Assembly (NCBI GenBank): GCA_965216195.1
Contig: OZ244151.1
Span: 3,038,001-3,102,000 of the forward strand
Direction: 5' to 3'
Source: Aridibacter sp965216195
Lineage (GTDB): Bacteria; Acidobacteriota; Blastocatellia; Pyrinomonadales; Pyrinomonadaceae
DNA length: 64,000 nt
Below, one piece after another: positions 1 to 7,793 of the stretch. The position numbers and the translations under genes were made by a program. The first letter of the stretch is position 1. Each line of letters opens with the position of its first letter. Under the pieces are notes generated by a model that was given only the letters and a program-made list of their open reading frames with translations, searched no databases and had not been told where the DNA came from.

Positions 1-183
1 CGCAAGTAAGTGTGCTCGCAAACGCTTGGGTCATTGTCTCAAACTACGTGCGCGATGAGTGCCGTCCCAAATTGCGAACTGCACACACCACTCAGTCGTT
101 TTGGCGGGAGATTCCTTTGCAACTCCGTCCGAGACGAACTCCAGCGATCTGGCGCTTTTGGAAGTGACTTTAGCTTCCTAAAT
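1..183. other. Left edge, no supported gene
   Basis: No gene can be supported. One + strand frame is open from the window edge to a stop near 170, and another frame runs on into the antisense of the following peptidase gene. Neither has a recognisable motif. The first could be the tail of a gene that begins outside the window, but there is nothing to identify it. Confidence 0.3.
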
Positions 184-2523
184 CTAATTGCGAATTGTGT
201 TAAACAGCAAAGGAAACGTCGCCAGCGATTGACCTCTATACTGGGGGCGAAAACCGAAAAGGATTATCCTCCCCTTGCCCAGCTTAACTTCTACCAGTGC
301 AGCTTTCCCGGCAATCTTTTCCTTGCCAAGCGCCCAACCTGAAAGGAGGATATCTCCTGGGTTCGATGGATATTTCCCGATCACCTTCACACGCGAATCG
401 TCAGTCGATTCAAAAACCGGCGAACGCTCAAACCAAGCAATCGATTTATCCGGCATTCCTTTGGCAACGGGATGAGTTGTATCAAGCTCCGTCCTCAAAA
501 TCGAACCTGGGATAAAGAAATCCTTCCGTTTCCAGTCTTTGGCGATATTTTTTACCGGGAGTTTGAACTGATCGATCGCAAAATTTGACGAGCGGTTTAG
601 GAAAACAAGAGTTCCTCCGTCTTCGACATACTTCTTGAGGTTCTCGACTCCCTTTCCTTTGAGTCCGCCAACATACTCCGACGGCATACGGCCTTCTCTA
701 TAGCCGTTGAGTATCTGGTTTGGGGATTGGTCGGGGAAGACAATTGATTCTATTCTTCTAAGTTCTTCTCTATCAATATTTGCTTTTAAGATACCTTTGA
801 GCTTCCAGCACGCCATGTCGCCAGCTATGTCTCGATTAGTGAGAATCCAACGTGTCCACCCCTCATCCATACTCGGAATGCTCGATCTGAATAGCCCGTA
901 GCTACGTTCACTCAAGCAATTTGTGTTTGTCGAACCGATTCTGGTGACAATTTCGTTTCGATCAAAGCTTATTGGACTGCTAACAGGAATTGCCTTTACG
1001 CCCATCAGCAGCGCAAGAGAGTGTGCGGTTACATCATACGGACGGATGGGTTCGCCTTTACTATCGAGTAGATTGGGATATCCTCCCGATTCCAAAACCG
1101 CTTTAGCAAACATTCCATAGGGTTGTGCCATGGCAACCACCGAGCTTCCGCTTTGAACTCTTGTTCCATTCAAACTAAAACCTTTTCCAGCCGTTTGGAC
1201 TTCAACCCCCGCCCTCTCCAAAACTCTTATCAGATGGCTGCGTTTCCTATTTTCTTCGGAAAAAGTATCAGACGAGGAAACCGGAAGAACATATCCCCAA
1301 AGCTCGTTTTTTCTCCTCGGCCGTGTCGCATCCTTTCCAATCTTGTAAAACCTTCCAAGCCATTTCTGACGCTTCTCCGCGGCATGTTTCAATAAATAAA
1401 ACGCACCCGTTGACATGTATTTTGTGATGTCGCGCATTCCCCATTTTCCGCCTTTCCAAAGGGGCGAATAGTTTGGAGATTCCTTAAACACATCAAACCC
1501 ACGCCTGCTAGTCATTTTTTTGTATTCAACGGTTATTGGCGAAGCAAGATTTGCAGAGGCAGTTTCGCTTAGAACTCGTGCGCCTCCGTGATAATGAGAA
1601 TAGGCACGCGCCGGCGTCCAGGCGTCGTAAGTCGAACCGGTAGTAATTCCTTCAAAACCATCTATTCTCATCGAATCGGCAATATAATTACCGATCTCCG
1701 TATAACCGTCGATAATTTCTTTCGGAACATTGGGTTCGACTGGGTTTAGGTATGGTGGAACAAAATAACGCGCGCCATTTGAGCCTTGCTGGTGGATATC
1801 GTGAACTATCTGTGGATGGTATTGATTGTGGATGTATTTAACGGTCAGCTGAGTTTCTTTTTGCGTAAACGCGTACCAATCACGGTTGTTGTCATGCCCA
1901 ACGTATTTTTGATAGAGCTCGGGAGGACGCGATCCTTCAAACTTTGTCCCAAGCGTTTTGTCGTACCAGTCCTTAACAATATCGACGCCGTCGGGATTCA
2001 GGCTCGGCACCATTACAATTATTGTTTCATTCAGAATCTTCTTAATGTCTTTGTCGTTTGAAGACGCAAGTCGATGTGCGATTAACGTCGATGACAAAGT
2101 CGAGCCGACCTCCGTCGAATGAATTCCATGGGTAATCGCGACAAAGGTTTTCCCCTTCTTGATAAGCGCTTTTGCTTTTCTATCGCTGCGGTTTATGAGG
2201 CGCGGGTCAGCGAGTTTATCATTGATTCCCTTGTAATAATCAATCTTTCTAAGGTTTTCGGGCGAAGAGATGAGTGTGTAAACAAAAGGTTTTCCTTCGG
2301 TGGTTTTGCCCACTTCTTTTAAAATTACCCGATCAGAGGCTGCGTCGAGGCGCTTAAAATACTCGACGATGTTTGACCAATGCGCTAATTTATAATCATC
2401 GCCGGGCGTAAAACCCAAAACATCTTCGGGCTGCGGAATCCCGTTTTGAGAAAACGTAAAAACGGTCGCGGTCATAACAAGCAAAGCGACCCGTAAAAAC
2501 AACGTAGCAATTTTTGTATTCAT
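184..2523 (-). CDS. Exported M14-family zinc carboxypeptidase
   Basis: A zinc metallopeptidase of family M14, predicted to cleave C-terminal residues from peptides outside the cytoplasm. Residues 1-25 form a signal peptide ending at TFSQ. The zinc site is seen as H135-S-T-E138 within a GIHSTEVG motif; a further histidine lies in the HDIHQQG segment near residue 243, and the candidate catalytic glutamate is in VLSETAS near residue 320. At 779 residues it is about twice a bare M14 domain. The C-terminal half looks like a glutamine-amidotransferase-like or ThuA-like fold seen in large bacterial M14 proteins, but this is inferred from length and pattern only. It is divergent from the lipoprotein gene on its right. 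No strong ribosome binding site precedes the ATG. Confidence 0.85.
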   Translation of the reverse strand: MNTKIATLFLRVALLVMTATVFTFSQNGIPQPEDVLGFTPGDDYKLAHWSNIVEYFKRLDAASDRVILKEVGKTTEGKPFVYTLISSPENLRKIDYYKGINDKLADPRLINRSDRKAKALIKKGKTFVAITHGIHSTEVGSTLSSTLIAHRLASSNDKDIKKILNETIIVMVPSLNPDGVDIVKDWYDKTLGTKFEGSRPPELYQKYVGHDNNRDWYAFTQKETQLTVKYIHNQYHPQIVHDIHQQGSNGARYFVPPYLNPVEPNVPKEIIDGYTEIGNYIADSMRIDGFEGITTGSTYDAWTPARAYSHYHGGARVLSETASANLASPITVEYKKMTSRRGFDVFKESPNYSPLWKGGKWGMRDITKYMSTGAFYLLKHAAEKRQKWLGRFYKIGKDATRPRRKNELWGYVLPVSSSDTFSEENRKRSHLIRVLERAGVEVQTAGKGFSLNGTRVQSGSSVVAMAQPYGMFAKAVLESGGYPNLLDSKGEPIRPYDVTAHSLALLMGVKAIPVSSPISFDRNEIVTRIGSTNTNCLSERSYGLFRSSIPSMDEGWTRWILTNRDIAGDMACWKLKGILKANIDREELRRIESIVFPDQSPNQILNGYREGRMPSEYVGGLKGKGVENLKKYVEDGGTLVFLNRSSNFAIDQFKLPVKNIAKDWKRKDFFIPGSILRTELDTTHPVAKGMPDKSIAWFERSPVFESTDDSRVKVIGKYPSNPGDILLSGWALGKEKIAGKAALVEVKLGKGRIILFGFRPQYRGQSLATFPLLFNTIRN

Positions 2524-2626
2524 AGTACTTAAAAAATTTGGATACTTCTCTTAAGTATAGTTGAAACAGACCCTACTCGAAAATGGGCGGATTTAGCGTC
2601 TGTGGTTTAAGCCGCTTACGACGATT

Positions 2627-2654
2627 TTGCGTTCCCTGCCGGAAGCGATATAAT
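2627..2654 (+). promoter_or_regulatory. Possible sigma-70 promoter for the lipoprotein gene
   Basis: A perfect TATAAT at 2649-2654 is preceded, with a 16-base spacer, by TTGCGT at 2627-2632, a partial match to the -35 consensus. It lies about 100 bases upstream of the lipoprotein start at 2751. The 227-base gap between the divergent genes holds nothing else obvious. Confidence 0.4.
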
Positions 2655-2750
2655 ACCGGTGTCGTTATTCAAAGCCGACGCGCTTATTTTCTCAACACAT
2701 ATTCCGCTTTTATTCTTCCCACGTCACTTATTAATTCGGAGAAATAATCA

Positions 2751-3665
2751 ATGTTTCAAATTCGTCTAAGTATTGCCCTATGTATTTTGTCGTTTCTGCT
2801 AGTTACCGGTTTTTTGCTTGGCTGTGGCTCATCGGCTAAGACCGCCAAAATAACCGACGAAGGAAAAGAAGAATCTTTTTCCAGAACCGGGGCATCGGAT
2901 TCCGAAACCAAAACCACAAAGGATGAGGAAAAACCCGAGAAAAAGGGTTCGATCATCGCGATCAAAAAAGACTCCGCCGCTGATACTGTTCGCGTTTTCT
3001 ATAAGCGTTTACGTGAGAAAAAGTTTCGTGACGCGATCATGCTGACGAATTTACGACCCGCAATCGAAGGATTATCGGATGATGAGCTGAAGGATCTTGG
3101 CGTAGATTTTGGCTTTCTGGCGCAAAAAGTTCCGGAAAATTTCCCGATAAATGGCGAGATTGTGACGGGCAATAGGGCTACCGTGACAGTAAAAATGCCA
3201 AATGAAGAAACTGGAAAACCTGAGGTTCAGGAAATTAAACTCCGTCGGGAAAATGACAATTGGGTTGTTCTTGTGGCGGATGAAAATGGTGAAAGGATGG
3301 CGAAGAAAGAAGGAAAAAACTATTTCTTCGCGCTCAGAATGGACGTCCATCATAAGGAAGCAAAAGCGATGCTGGATAGAATTGGCAAAGCACAGATGAT
3401 TCACTCGATGAAAGATGGAGGAAGGTTTACAGACCTTAAAACATTGATTAATAAGGGGTATGTTCCTGAAGACGCGAAAAATGCCGCCTCGACCGGCTAC
3501 AACTACGCCGTAATACTCGCTAAAGATAGGACAACTTATTCGGCTACTGCAACACCAGCGATCTATGGAAAAACCGGCAGGCTTTCGTTTGCACTAAAGA
3601 TCACCAAGGAAGCGCAACCGGAATTAGTAAGCAAGGATTTAAAAGGTAAAGCTGTTTTAAATTAA
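2751..3665 (+). CDS. Lipoprotein with pilin-like C-terminal region
   Basis: Predicted outer or inner membrane lipoprotein of unknown role. The N-terminal signal sequence ends in a lipobox LLGC with the lipidated cysteine at position 25. A charged, low-complexity linker (residues 26-70, rich in Lys, Glu, Ser, Thr) follows, then a helical domain around 75-190 resembling DUF4878/NTF2-like lipoprotein domains. The last 90 residues (FTDLKTLINKGY, then TGYNY and YGKTGRLSF) resemble the globular part of type IV pilin-like proteins common in Acidobacteriota. No pilus genes are adjacent. Family resemblance is from memory, so function is left open. Confidence 0.7.
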   Translation: MFQIRLSIALCILSFLLVTGFLLGCGSSAKTAKITDEGKEESFSRTGASDSETKTTKDEEKPEKKGSIIAIKKDSAADTVRVFYKRLREKKFRDAIMLTNLRPAIEGLSDDELKDLGVDFGFLAQKVPENFPINGEIVTGNRATVTVKMPNEETGKPEVQEIKLRRENDNWVVLVADENGERMAKKEGKNYFFALRMDVHHKEAKAMLDRIGKAQMIHSMKDGGRFTDLKTLINKGYVPEDAKNAASTGYNYAVILAKDRTTYSATATPAIYGKTGRLSFALKITKEAQPELVSKDLKGKAVLN

Positions 3666-3694
3666 GAGTAACTTGAGTTTTTTGGTCTAAACTA

Positions 3695-3723
3695 TTGAAA
3701 AACCAAAAGAAAACCACTATAAT
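3695..3723 (+). promoter_or_regulatory. Sigma-70 type promoter for the PilZ gene
   Basis: TTGAAA (3695-3700) and TATAAT (3718-3723) are separated by exactly 17 bases, one mismatch from full consensus. The site lies in the gap between the lipoprotein stop and the PilZ start at 3766 and would place transcription start near 3730. Confidence 0.65.
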
Positions 3724-3765
3724 CTCTGACTACATAAAGCACCCCCGCAAAATCGACAAAGAAAG

Positions 3766-4227
3766 ATGATACGAAGATGGACATCAAAGCTCCGTAGATC
3801 TGTCCGCAAAAGGGCGGTTTCGGAACGGCGTGGATCAAAAATTCCGATCACGATATCGTTCGAACCGGATAAGACCACAGGAAATCTAGGACAAGCTTTT
3901 GCTAAGTTGTCTACGAGGGGAGAAACTTCGGATTTAAGTGAAACGGGAATCGGATTCGTTGTTTCATCGATACGCCTGCGCGAATTCTATTTGGTTGGAG
4001 AAGGGCGTGTCTTAAACGCCCAACTGAATCTTCCTGAAGGAAAAGTTAAGATCCAGCTGATGGGGCAAAGCTATAAACAAATTGGGCAAAGTGTATCAAA
4101 TACTCAATATCTGGTAGGAGCAAAAATTCTGCGTATGTCCGAAGGTGACCGTTTGATTTATAACGAGTTTCTGAAAGGCAGACGACCTAAAGGCGGCGCG
4201 CTCGAGTTAGGAATCGACGAGGGTTGA
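3766..4227 (+). CDS. PilZ-domain protein, likely cyclic-di-GMP binding
   Basis: A 153-residue single-domain cytoplasmic protein. An arginine-rich N-terminal stretch (residues 5-25, including RKRAVSERRG) fits the RxxxR half of the PilZ ligand site. DLSETGIGF near residue 61 fits the (D/N)xSxxG half. Together these are the usual binding determinants for cyclic di-GMP. The downstream strand pattern (VGEGRVLNAQLNL, VKIQLMGQ) fits the PilZ beta-barrel. No enzymatic or output domain is fused, so it probably acts by binding a partner. It has its own promoter just upstream and a terminator just downstream. Confidence 0.75.
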   Translation: MIRRWTSKLRRSVRKRAVSERRGSKIPITISFEPDKTTGNLGQAFAKLSTRGETSDLSETGIGFVVSSIRLREFYLVGEGRVLNAQLNLPEGKVKIQLMGQSYKQIGQSVSNTQYLVGAKILRMSEGDRLIYNEFLKGRRPKGGALELGIDEG

Positions 4228-4252
4228 GTTTTTTGAATAAATACATTTTTTG

Positions 4253-4287
4253 ACGTAAGGAAATTTTCCTTGCGTTTTTGTTTTTTA
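4253..4287 (+). terminator. Rho-independent terminator after the PilZ gene
   Basis: A hairpin with arms ACGTAAGGAAA and TTTCCTTGCGT is followed directly by a T-rich run. It ends the PilZ transcript, about 26 bases after the stop codon. Confidence 0.7.
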
Positions 4288-4312
4288 AACCAACTTTGTG
4301 TCTAATTTTCCT

Positions 4313-5395
4313 ATGAGCGACAAAATTAGGATTGGTGTCATCGGGACGGGTTTTGCAAGGCTTACCCAAATTCCAGCGTTTAAAACTTGTGACGGTGCGG
4401 AGGTCGTTTCAGTTGCTAGCGCCCACTTAGAAAATGCAGAAAAGGTAGCGACCGAATTTGGCATCGAGCATTTTACAGATGATTGGCAGGAAACTGTAAA
4501 ACGGGAAGATATAGACTTGATCAGCATCACTACCCCGCCAAACCTTCATCTGGAAATGACGCTTCTATCGCTCGAACACGGCAAACATGTTTTATGTGAA
4601 AAACCTATGGCTATGAACGCGCACGAAACTCGGGAGATGCTGGCTAAGGCAAATGAGATAGGCCTGATGACTTTGATCGATCACGAGCTCAGGTTTCTAA
4701 ACGGCAGACGTAGGGCTTTCGAGATGATTCGCAATGGAGATATTGGAAAGATAGTCCATTTCAAACAAATGTTTCGTAACGCATCCCGCGGGACAGCGGA
4801 CGTACCTTGGAACTGGTGGTCTGACATCAATGCGGGAGGCGGCGCGCTCGGAGCGATTGGGTCACACGTGATCGACTCGTTTCATTGGTTTCTTGATACG
4901 GAAATTACCGACGTTTTTTGCATGCTGAAGACAAATATCAAAGAGCGTGTTGATTCAGAGGGCATAAGGCGAAAAGTTACGAGTGATGATGAATGCAACA
5001 TGATTTTTAAGTTTGCCGATTCCGAGTTTACTCAAGGCGCGAGCGGAGCAGCCTCATTTTCTATGGTTGAATCGGGCGCCTACGATTACAAATGTAGAAT
5101 TTTCGGCACCGAAGGCGCGTTGATGATTGGTGAAAGCGGCGAACTTTGGCACGCGAAAATGGGCGATACCAAATGGAGTGAAATTGAGGTCGAACTTGGA
5201 GAAGCTCCGCCGGACACAAAAGTTGGCGGTTGGTCACGCGGGTTTTTAAGTTTTGCAAAGGAAATGGTCTCAGCACTTCAAGCTGGCAAAACGGAAATCC
5301 CCAATGCAGCAACTTTTGAAGACGGCGTGAGAATCCAAAAGGTTTTAGACGCGGCAAGAGAATCCGATGCAACCGGGAAAATGGTGGCTTCCTAA
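4313..5395 (+). CDS. Gfo/Idh/MocA family oxidoreductase
   Basis: NAD(P)-dependent oxidoreductase acting on a sugar, inositol or related polyol; the exact substrate is not evident. The N-terminal Rossmann fold starts IGVIGTGFA. The family signature CEKPMA, whose lysine is catalytic, is near residue 95. A GxxGSHxID segment (GAIGSHVIDSFHW) near residue 185 supplies the conserved catalytic histidine region. The ATG at 4313 is preferred to an in-frame GTG at 4298 because the Rossmann strand then starts six residues in, as is typical. There is no signal peptide. It stands alone between the PilZ gene and the AraC-type regulator. Confidence 0.85.
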   Translation: MSDKIRIGVIGTGFARLTQIPAFKTCDGAEVVSVASAHLENAEKVATEFGIEHFTDDWQETVKREDIDLISITTPPNLHLEMTLLSLEHGKHVLCEKPMAMNAHETREMLAKANEIGLMTLIDHELRFLNGRRRAFEMIRNGDIGKIVHFKQMFRNASRGTADVPWNWWSDINAGGGALGAIGSHVIDSFHWFLDTEITDVFCMLKTNIKERVDSEGIRRKVTSDDECNMIFKFADSEFTQGASGAASFSMVESGAYDYKCRIFGTEGALMIGESGELWHAKMGDTKWSEIEVELGEAPPDTKVGGWSRGFLSFAKEMVSALQAGKTEIPNAATFEDGVRIQKVLDAARESDATGKMVAS

Positions 5396-5437
5396 TCGTT
5401 CATATTTTCGGATGAAATTCTTGTTTGCAAATTTTTT

Positions 5438-5452
5438 CTTGATATTGTCAAG
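5438..5452. promoter_or_regulatory. Short palindrome upstream of the AraC-type gene
   Basis: CTTGA and TCAAG arms separated by five bases lie about 50 bases upstream of the regulator start. It could be an operator or autoregulatory site, but five-base arms in AT-rich DNA are weak evidence. Confidence 0.2.
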
Positions 5453-5503
5453 AGTGTTTTGATATCTTTGGCATTATTTGCTTTTTTCCTGGGGACTTCC
5501 ACA

Positions 5504-5851
5504 ATGGATCGAAGAATTGCCTTTCTCAAAAAACATCTCAAAGAAAATCTCGAACAAAGTATTTCTATTGAGGAAATATCAAAACTTGTAAATTTATCTC
5601 CAACCTATTTGCGTCATCTTTTTAAAACCGAAACCGGATTAACTATAACGCAATACCTACGAGACTTGCGTCTCGAAAAAGCCCATATGCTATTAACCGA
5701 AACCTTTCTATCTGTTAAGGAGATTGGGAGTTCTGTTGGTATCCCGCATCAAAGCAAATTCTGCCAATACTTCAAAGAAAAATACGGTGTAACCCCTACA
5801 GAATATCAAAAAGAAAATGACGAAGGGGAGGTGAAAACCGGATCAGTTTAA
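5504..5851 (+). CDS. Small AraC/XylS-type transcription regulator
   Basis: A 115-residue protein consisting of little more than the AraC DNA-binding domain. The first helix-turn-helix is ISIEEISKLVNLSPTYLRHLFK and its neighbours (residues 20-45). The second helix-turn-helix and the family signature lie around residues 67-100 (VKEIGSSVGIP then FCQYFKEKYGVTPTEYQK). There is no ligand-binding or dimerisation domain, as in MarA/SoxS-size proteins. The ATG at 5504 is chosen over an upstream alternative at 5459 because the intervening residues look like translated leader. It sits directly before the Cys-rich peptide gene in the same orientation, so it is the obvious candidate regulator of that locus. 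Confidence 0.8.
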   Translation: MDRRIAFLKKHLKENLEQSISIEEISKLVNLSPTYLRHLFKTETGLTITQYLRDLRLEKAHMLLTETFLSVKEIGSSVGIPHQSKFCQYFKEKYGVTPTEYQKENDEGEVKTGSV

Positions 5852-5960
5852 GATACTCATTTTTCGGCTAATAACAACCATTTCAGGCGATAAATAGTTA
5901 TTGATTTACATATCAGGAAAAGAAACAATTACCCGTAAAACATCTTTAGGAGGAGAAATT

Positions 5961-6170
5961 ATGAAAAGGAGATTGTTTACAACCTTTTTTGGATTGTTTC
6001 TTTTTGTTGGATCGTTCGGAATAACTTATTCGATCCCGACATCATCGGCTTTTAACGAATGTGATCAGTACTGTAATCCGTTTGCCTGCGCACCACAAAC
6101 CTATTGTGGGTGCATGTGTAATGCAAAGGATTGTCAGGGTTCGGTAACATGTTTGTGTTGCGGTGGTTAG
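5961..6170 (+). CDS. Exported cysteine-rich small peptide
   Basis: A 69-residue precursor of unknown family. The ATG at 5961 is fixed by a strong ribosome binding site, AGGAGGAGA, just upstream; this is unusual here, since most neighbours have weak sites. Residues 1-30 form a signal peptide (MKRR, then a long Phe/Leu/Gly core, with cleavage plausible after SSA). The remaining 39 residues hold ten cysteines (positions 34, 38, 43, 49, 51, 53, 58, 64, 66, 67) and end in CLCCGG. Such density suggests multiple disulfides, metal binding, or a modified peptide. The next gene encodes a thioredoxin-like protein, which favours an oxidised, disulfide-rich product. I recognise no homologue. It could also be a metallothionein-like or bacteriocin-like product. 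Confidence 0.7.
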   Translation: MKRRLFTTFFGLFLFVGSFGITYSIPTSSAFNECDQYCNPFACAPQTYCGCMCNAKDCQGSVTCLCCGG

Positions 6171-6248
6171 TTGTATGCAATTCAATCATATGAGGAGAGG
6201 TTGTTTTTTATATTAAAGATAAACCTCTTCTCGACAAAAATTTTAAAA

Positions 6249-6800
6249 ATGTCACTTAAAGAGCACCGAACAAAAATACTCATTTTCGTTTTATTGGCAG
6301 TTTTGGGCGCCGTGTCTGCATACGCACTTAAGAAATTTACGTTTAAGAGCATCGAATCAAATTCAATTGGCAAAATCACAAACTTAAACACGCCCCTTCC
6401 TGAAAAAAACTACTTTGGTTTCAACAATACAAACTATAACGAAAGCTTAAAAACAGGCAGGGTACTGCTAGTTTATATTTTAACGTCCTGCCCCGGATGT
6501 CAAAAAGAGGCGGAGATTATTAATCAGTCAGGCGTTGGGAAAAACGGAAAAATGAAAGTATTTGGTATCTCCCATGATGACCGGGTGGCGGTGGAAAAAT
6601 TTAAGAGAGAACATAAGTTCGATTTTCCAGTTATTTTTGATGAAAACCAAGAGTTTCGGTCGCGATTTGAAGTTACAATATTTCCTACCAATTTTGTTAT
6701 TGATGACGGTATAATAAAAAAAAGTTGGACGGGTTTACCCAAATCTGTCGAAGACCTATTAGATAAATCCAAAACAGAAAACACCCAGACACAGTATTAG
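6249..6800 (+). CDS. Membrane-anchored thioredoxin-like protein (CPGC)
   Basis: A TlpA/AhpC-TSA type thiol-disulfide protein, 183 residues. One N-terminal transmembrane segment (about residues 9-27) places the domain outside the cytoplasm. The active site is S-CPGC-Q near residue 55, and the cis-proline loop is IFPTNF near residue 142. It should reduce, oxidise or isomerise disulfides in the envelope, and the adjacent ten-cysteine peptide is the natural candidate substrate. The start is uncertain: the frame is open back to 6171 directly after the peptide gene, but the ATG at 6249 sits just before the membrane segment. A purine-rich ribosome-binding-like stretch near 6190 would suit an upstream non-ATG start. 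Confidence 0.75.
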   Translation: MSLKEHRTKILIFVLLAVLGAVSAYALKKFTFKSIESNSIGKITNLNTPLPEKNYFGFNNTNYNESLKTGRVLLVYILTSCPGCQKEAEIINQSGVGKNGKMKVFGISHDDRVAVEKFKREHKFDFPVIFDENQEFRSRFEVTIFPTNFVIDDGIIKKSWTGLPKSVEDLLDKSKTENTQTQY

Positions 6801-6854
6801 CATTTTGTTACTTCTGAGCTAATACTTACTTACCTTATATAGTGCGACAAGAGT

Positions 6855-7691
6855 ATGAAATCCGTATCCGTTAAAACAATACCTGTATTTATTTTAATCG
6901 TCTTATACATTTGTGCTAATAAAGCGTACTCACAAGAAAAGAAACTCAGGAAACTCAAAACCGGCGAGAAAGCTGTTACCTTATTAAAACTCGCTAGAGA
7001 AAAAAGTGGGGCTTATGCGAAAACATTTGAAAGTTTTACGCTTGTTTTTAATGGCACTTTGAACTATGCCATGGAAATCGAAGAAATGCATGAATATAAA
7101 ATCATGTTGTCGAATAAAATTCACCATAAACTGCTCGCAAAATGGAGGTCAGGGAGTGGATCAAATGTCAATATATGGGACGGGACGCATTTCTCTTCCC
7201 AAGTACATTCCATCTGGAACTATGGAGAAAACAGTAAAACTGATTCCAAAACATCGGAGGACCCTGAAAACGAAAGTCTTAAGAAACTGAAACATGATAC
7301 GTCTTTAGCTCTTTTACCGATAATTCTCGATTTTGCTTTTATCCCGGTCGAATATACATACTTGGGATTGGCGAAAACAAAAGACAGCAGGGCAGATGTT
7401 ATCGAAGCTAGGATCGATGAAAAGCTCGCTTTCAAACTCCTATTCGATAAAAAAACAAGCCGTTTGGTGATGATGGTAAAAGAATTCATTGATGCCGGTA
7501 AACCGGCAACCCGTAATTTTTACTTGTCTAACTATAAAAAAAACAATGGCTTGATGATCCCTCACAAAATGATAATGACGGGTGTCAGCACGCGGAACAC
7601 TAATATATTTGTAGAAAAAAATCTTGTCGATTTTAAGATCAACCCCAAATTCAAACCCGAAGTCTTTGAAATCAAACCCAAGAAAAAGTAG
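6855..7691 (+). CDS. Exported LolA-like protein of unknown function
   Basis: A 278-residue exported protein; residues 1-26 are a signal peptide ending AYSQ. The body alternates amphipathic strands (SFTLVFNGTLNY, HHKLLAKWRSG, VNIWDGTHF, RLVMMVKEF, FYLSNYKK, GLMIPHKM), a pattern seen in LolA/outer-membrane lipoprotein-sorting-like proteins that bind lipid or a hydrophobic ligand in a half-barrel. That is a resemblance only. It follows the thioredoxin-like gene by 54 bases and precedes the TonB-dependent receptor by 102 bases, all on one strand, so it probably belongs to the same unit. Base composition is AT-rich like its neighbours. Confidence 0.6.
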   Translation: MKSVSVKTIPVFILIVLYICANKAYSQEKKLRKLKTGEKAVTLLKLAREKSGAYAKTFESFTLVFNGTLNYAMEIEEMHEYKIMLSNKIHHKLLAKWRSGSGSNVNIWDGTHFSSQVHSIWNYGENSKTDSKTSEDPENESLKKLKHDTSLALLPIILDFAFIPVEYTYLGLAKTKDSRADVIEARIDEKLAFKLLFDKKTSRLVMMVKEFIDAGKPATRNFYLSNYKKNNGLMIPHKMIMTGVSTRNTNIFVEKNLVDFKINPKFKPEVFEIKPKKK

Positions 7692-7793
7692 CTCAACTGT
7701 ATATCCTCAAAGCAACCAGCGAGCGAAAAATGTTAAACTTTCAAACAAGAAAGTTATGAAATCCTTAACTATGTTTATATCGTAAATCTCGCG

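Noticed and set aside
10..342. Open frame of 110 codons at the left edge
   Set aside because: It overlaps the antisense of the M14 peptidase gene, has no motif and starts at GTG without a ribosome binding site.
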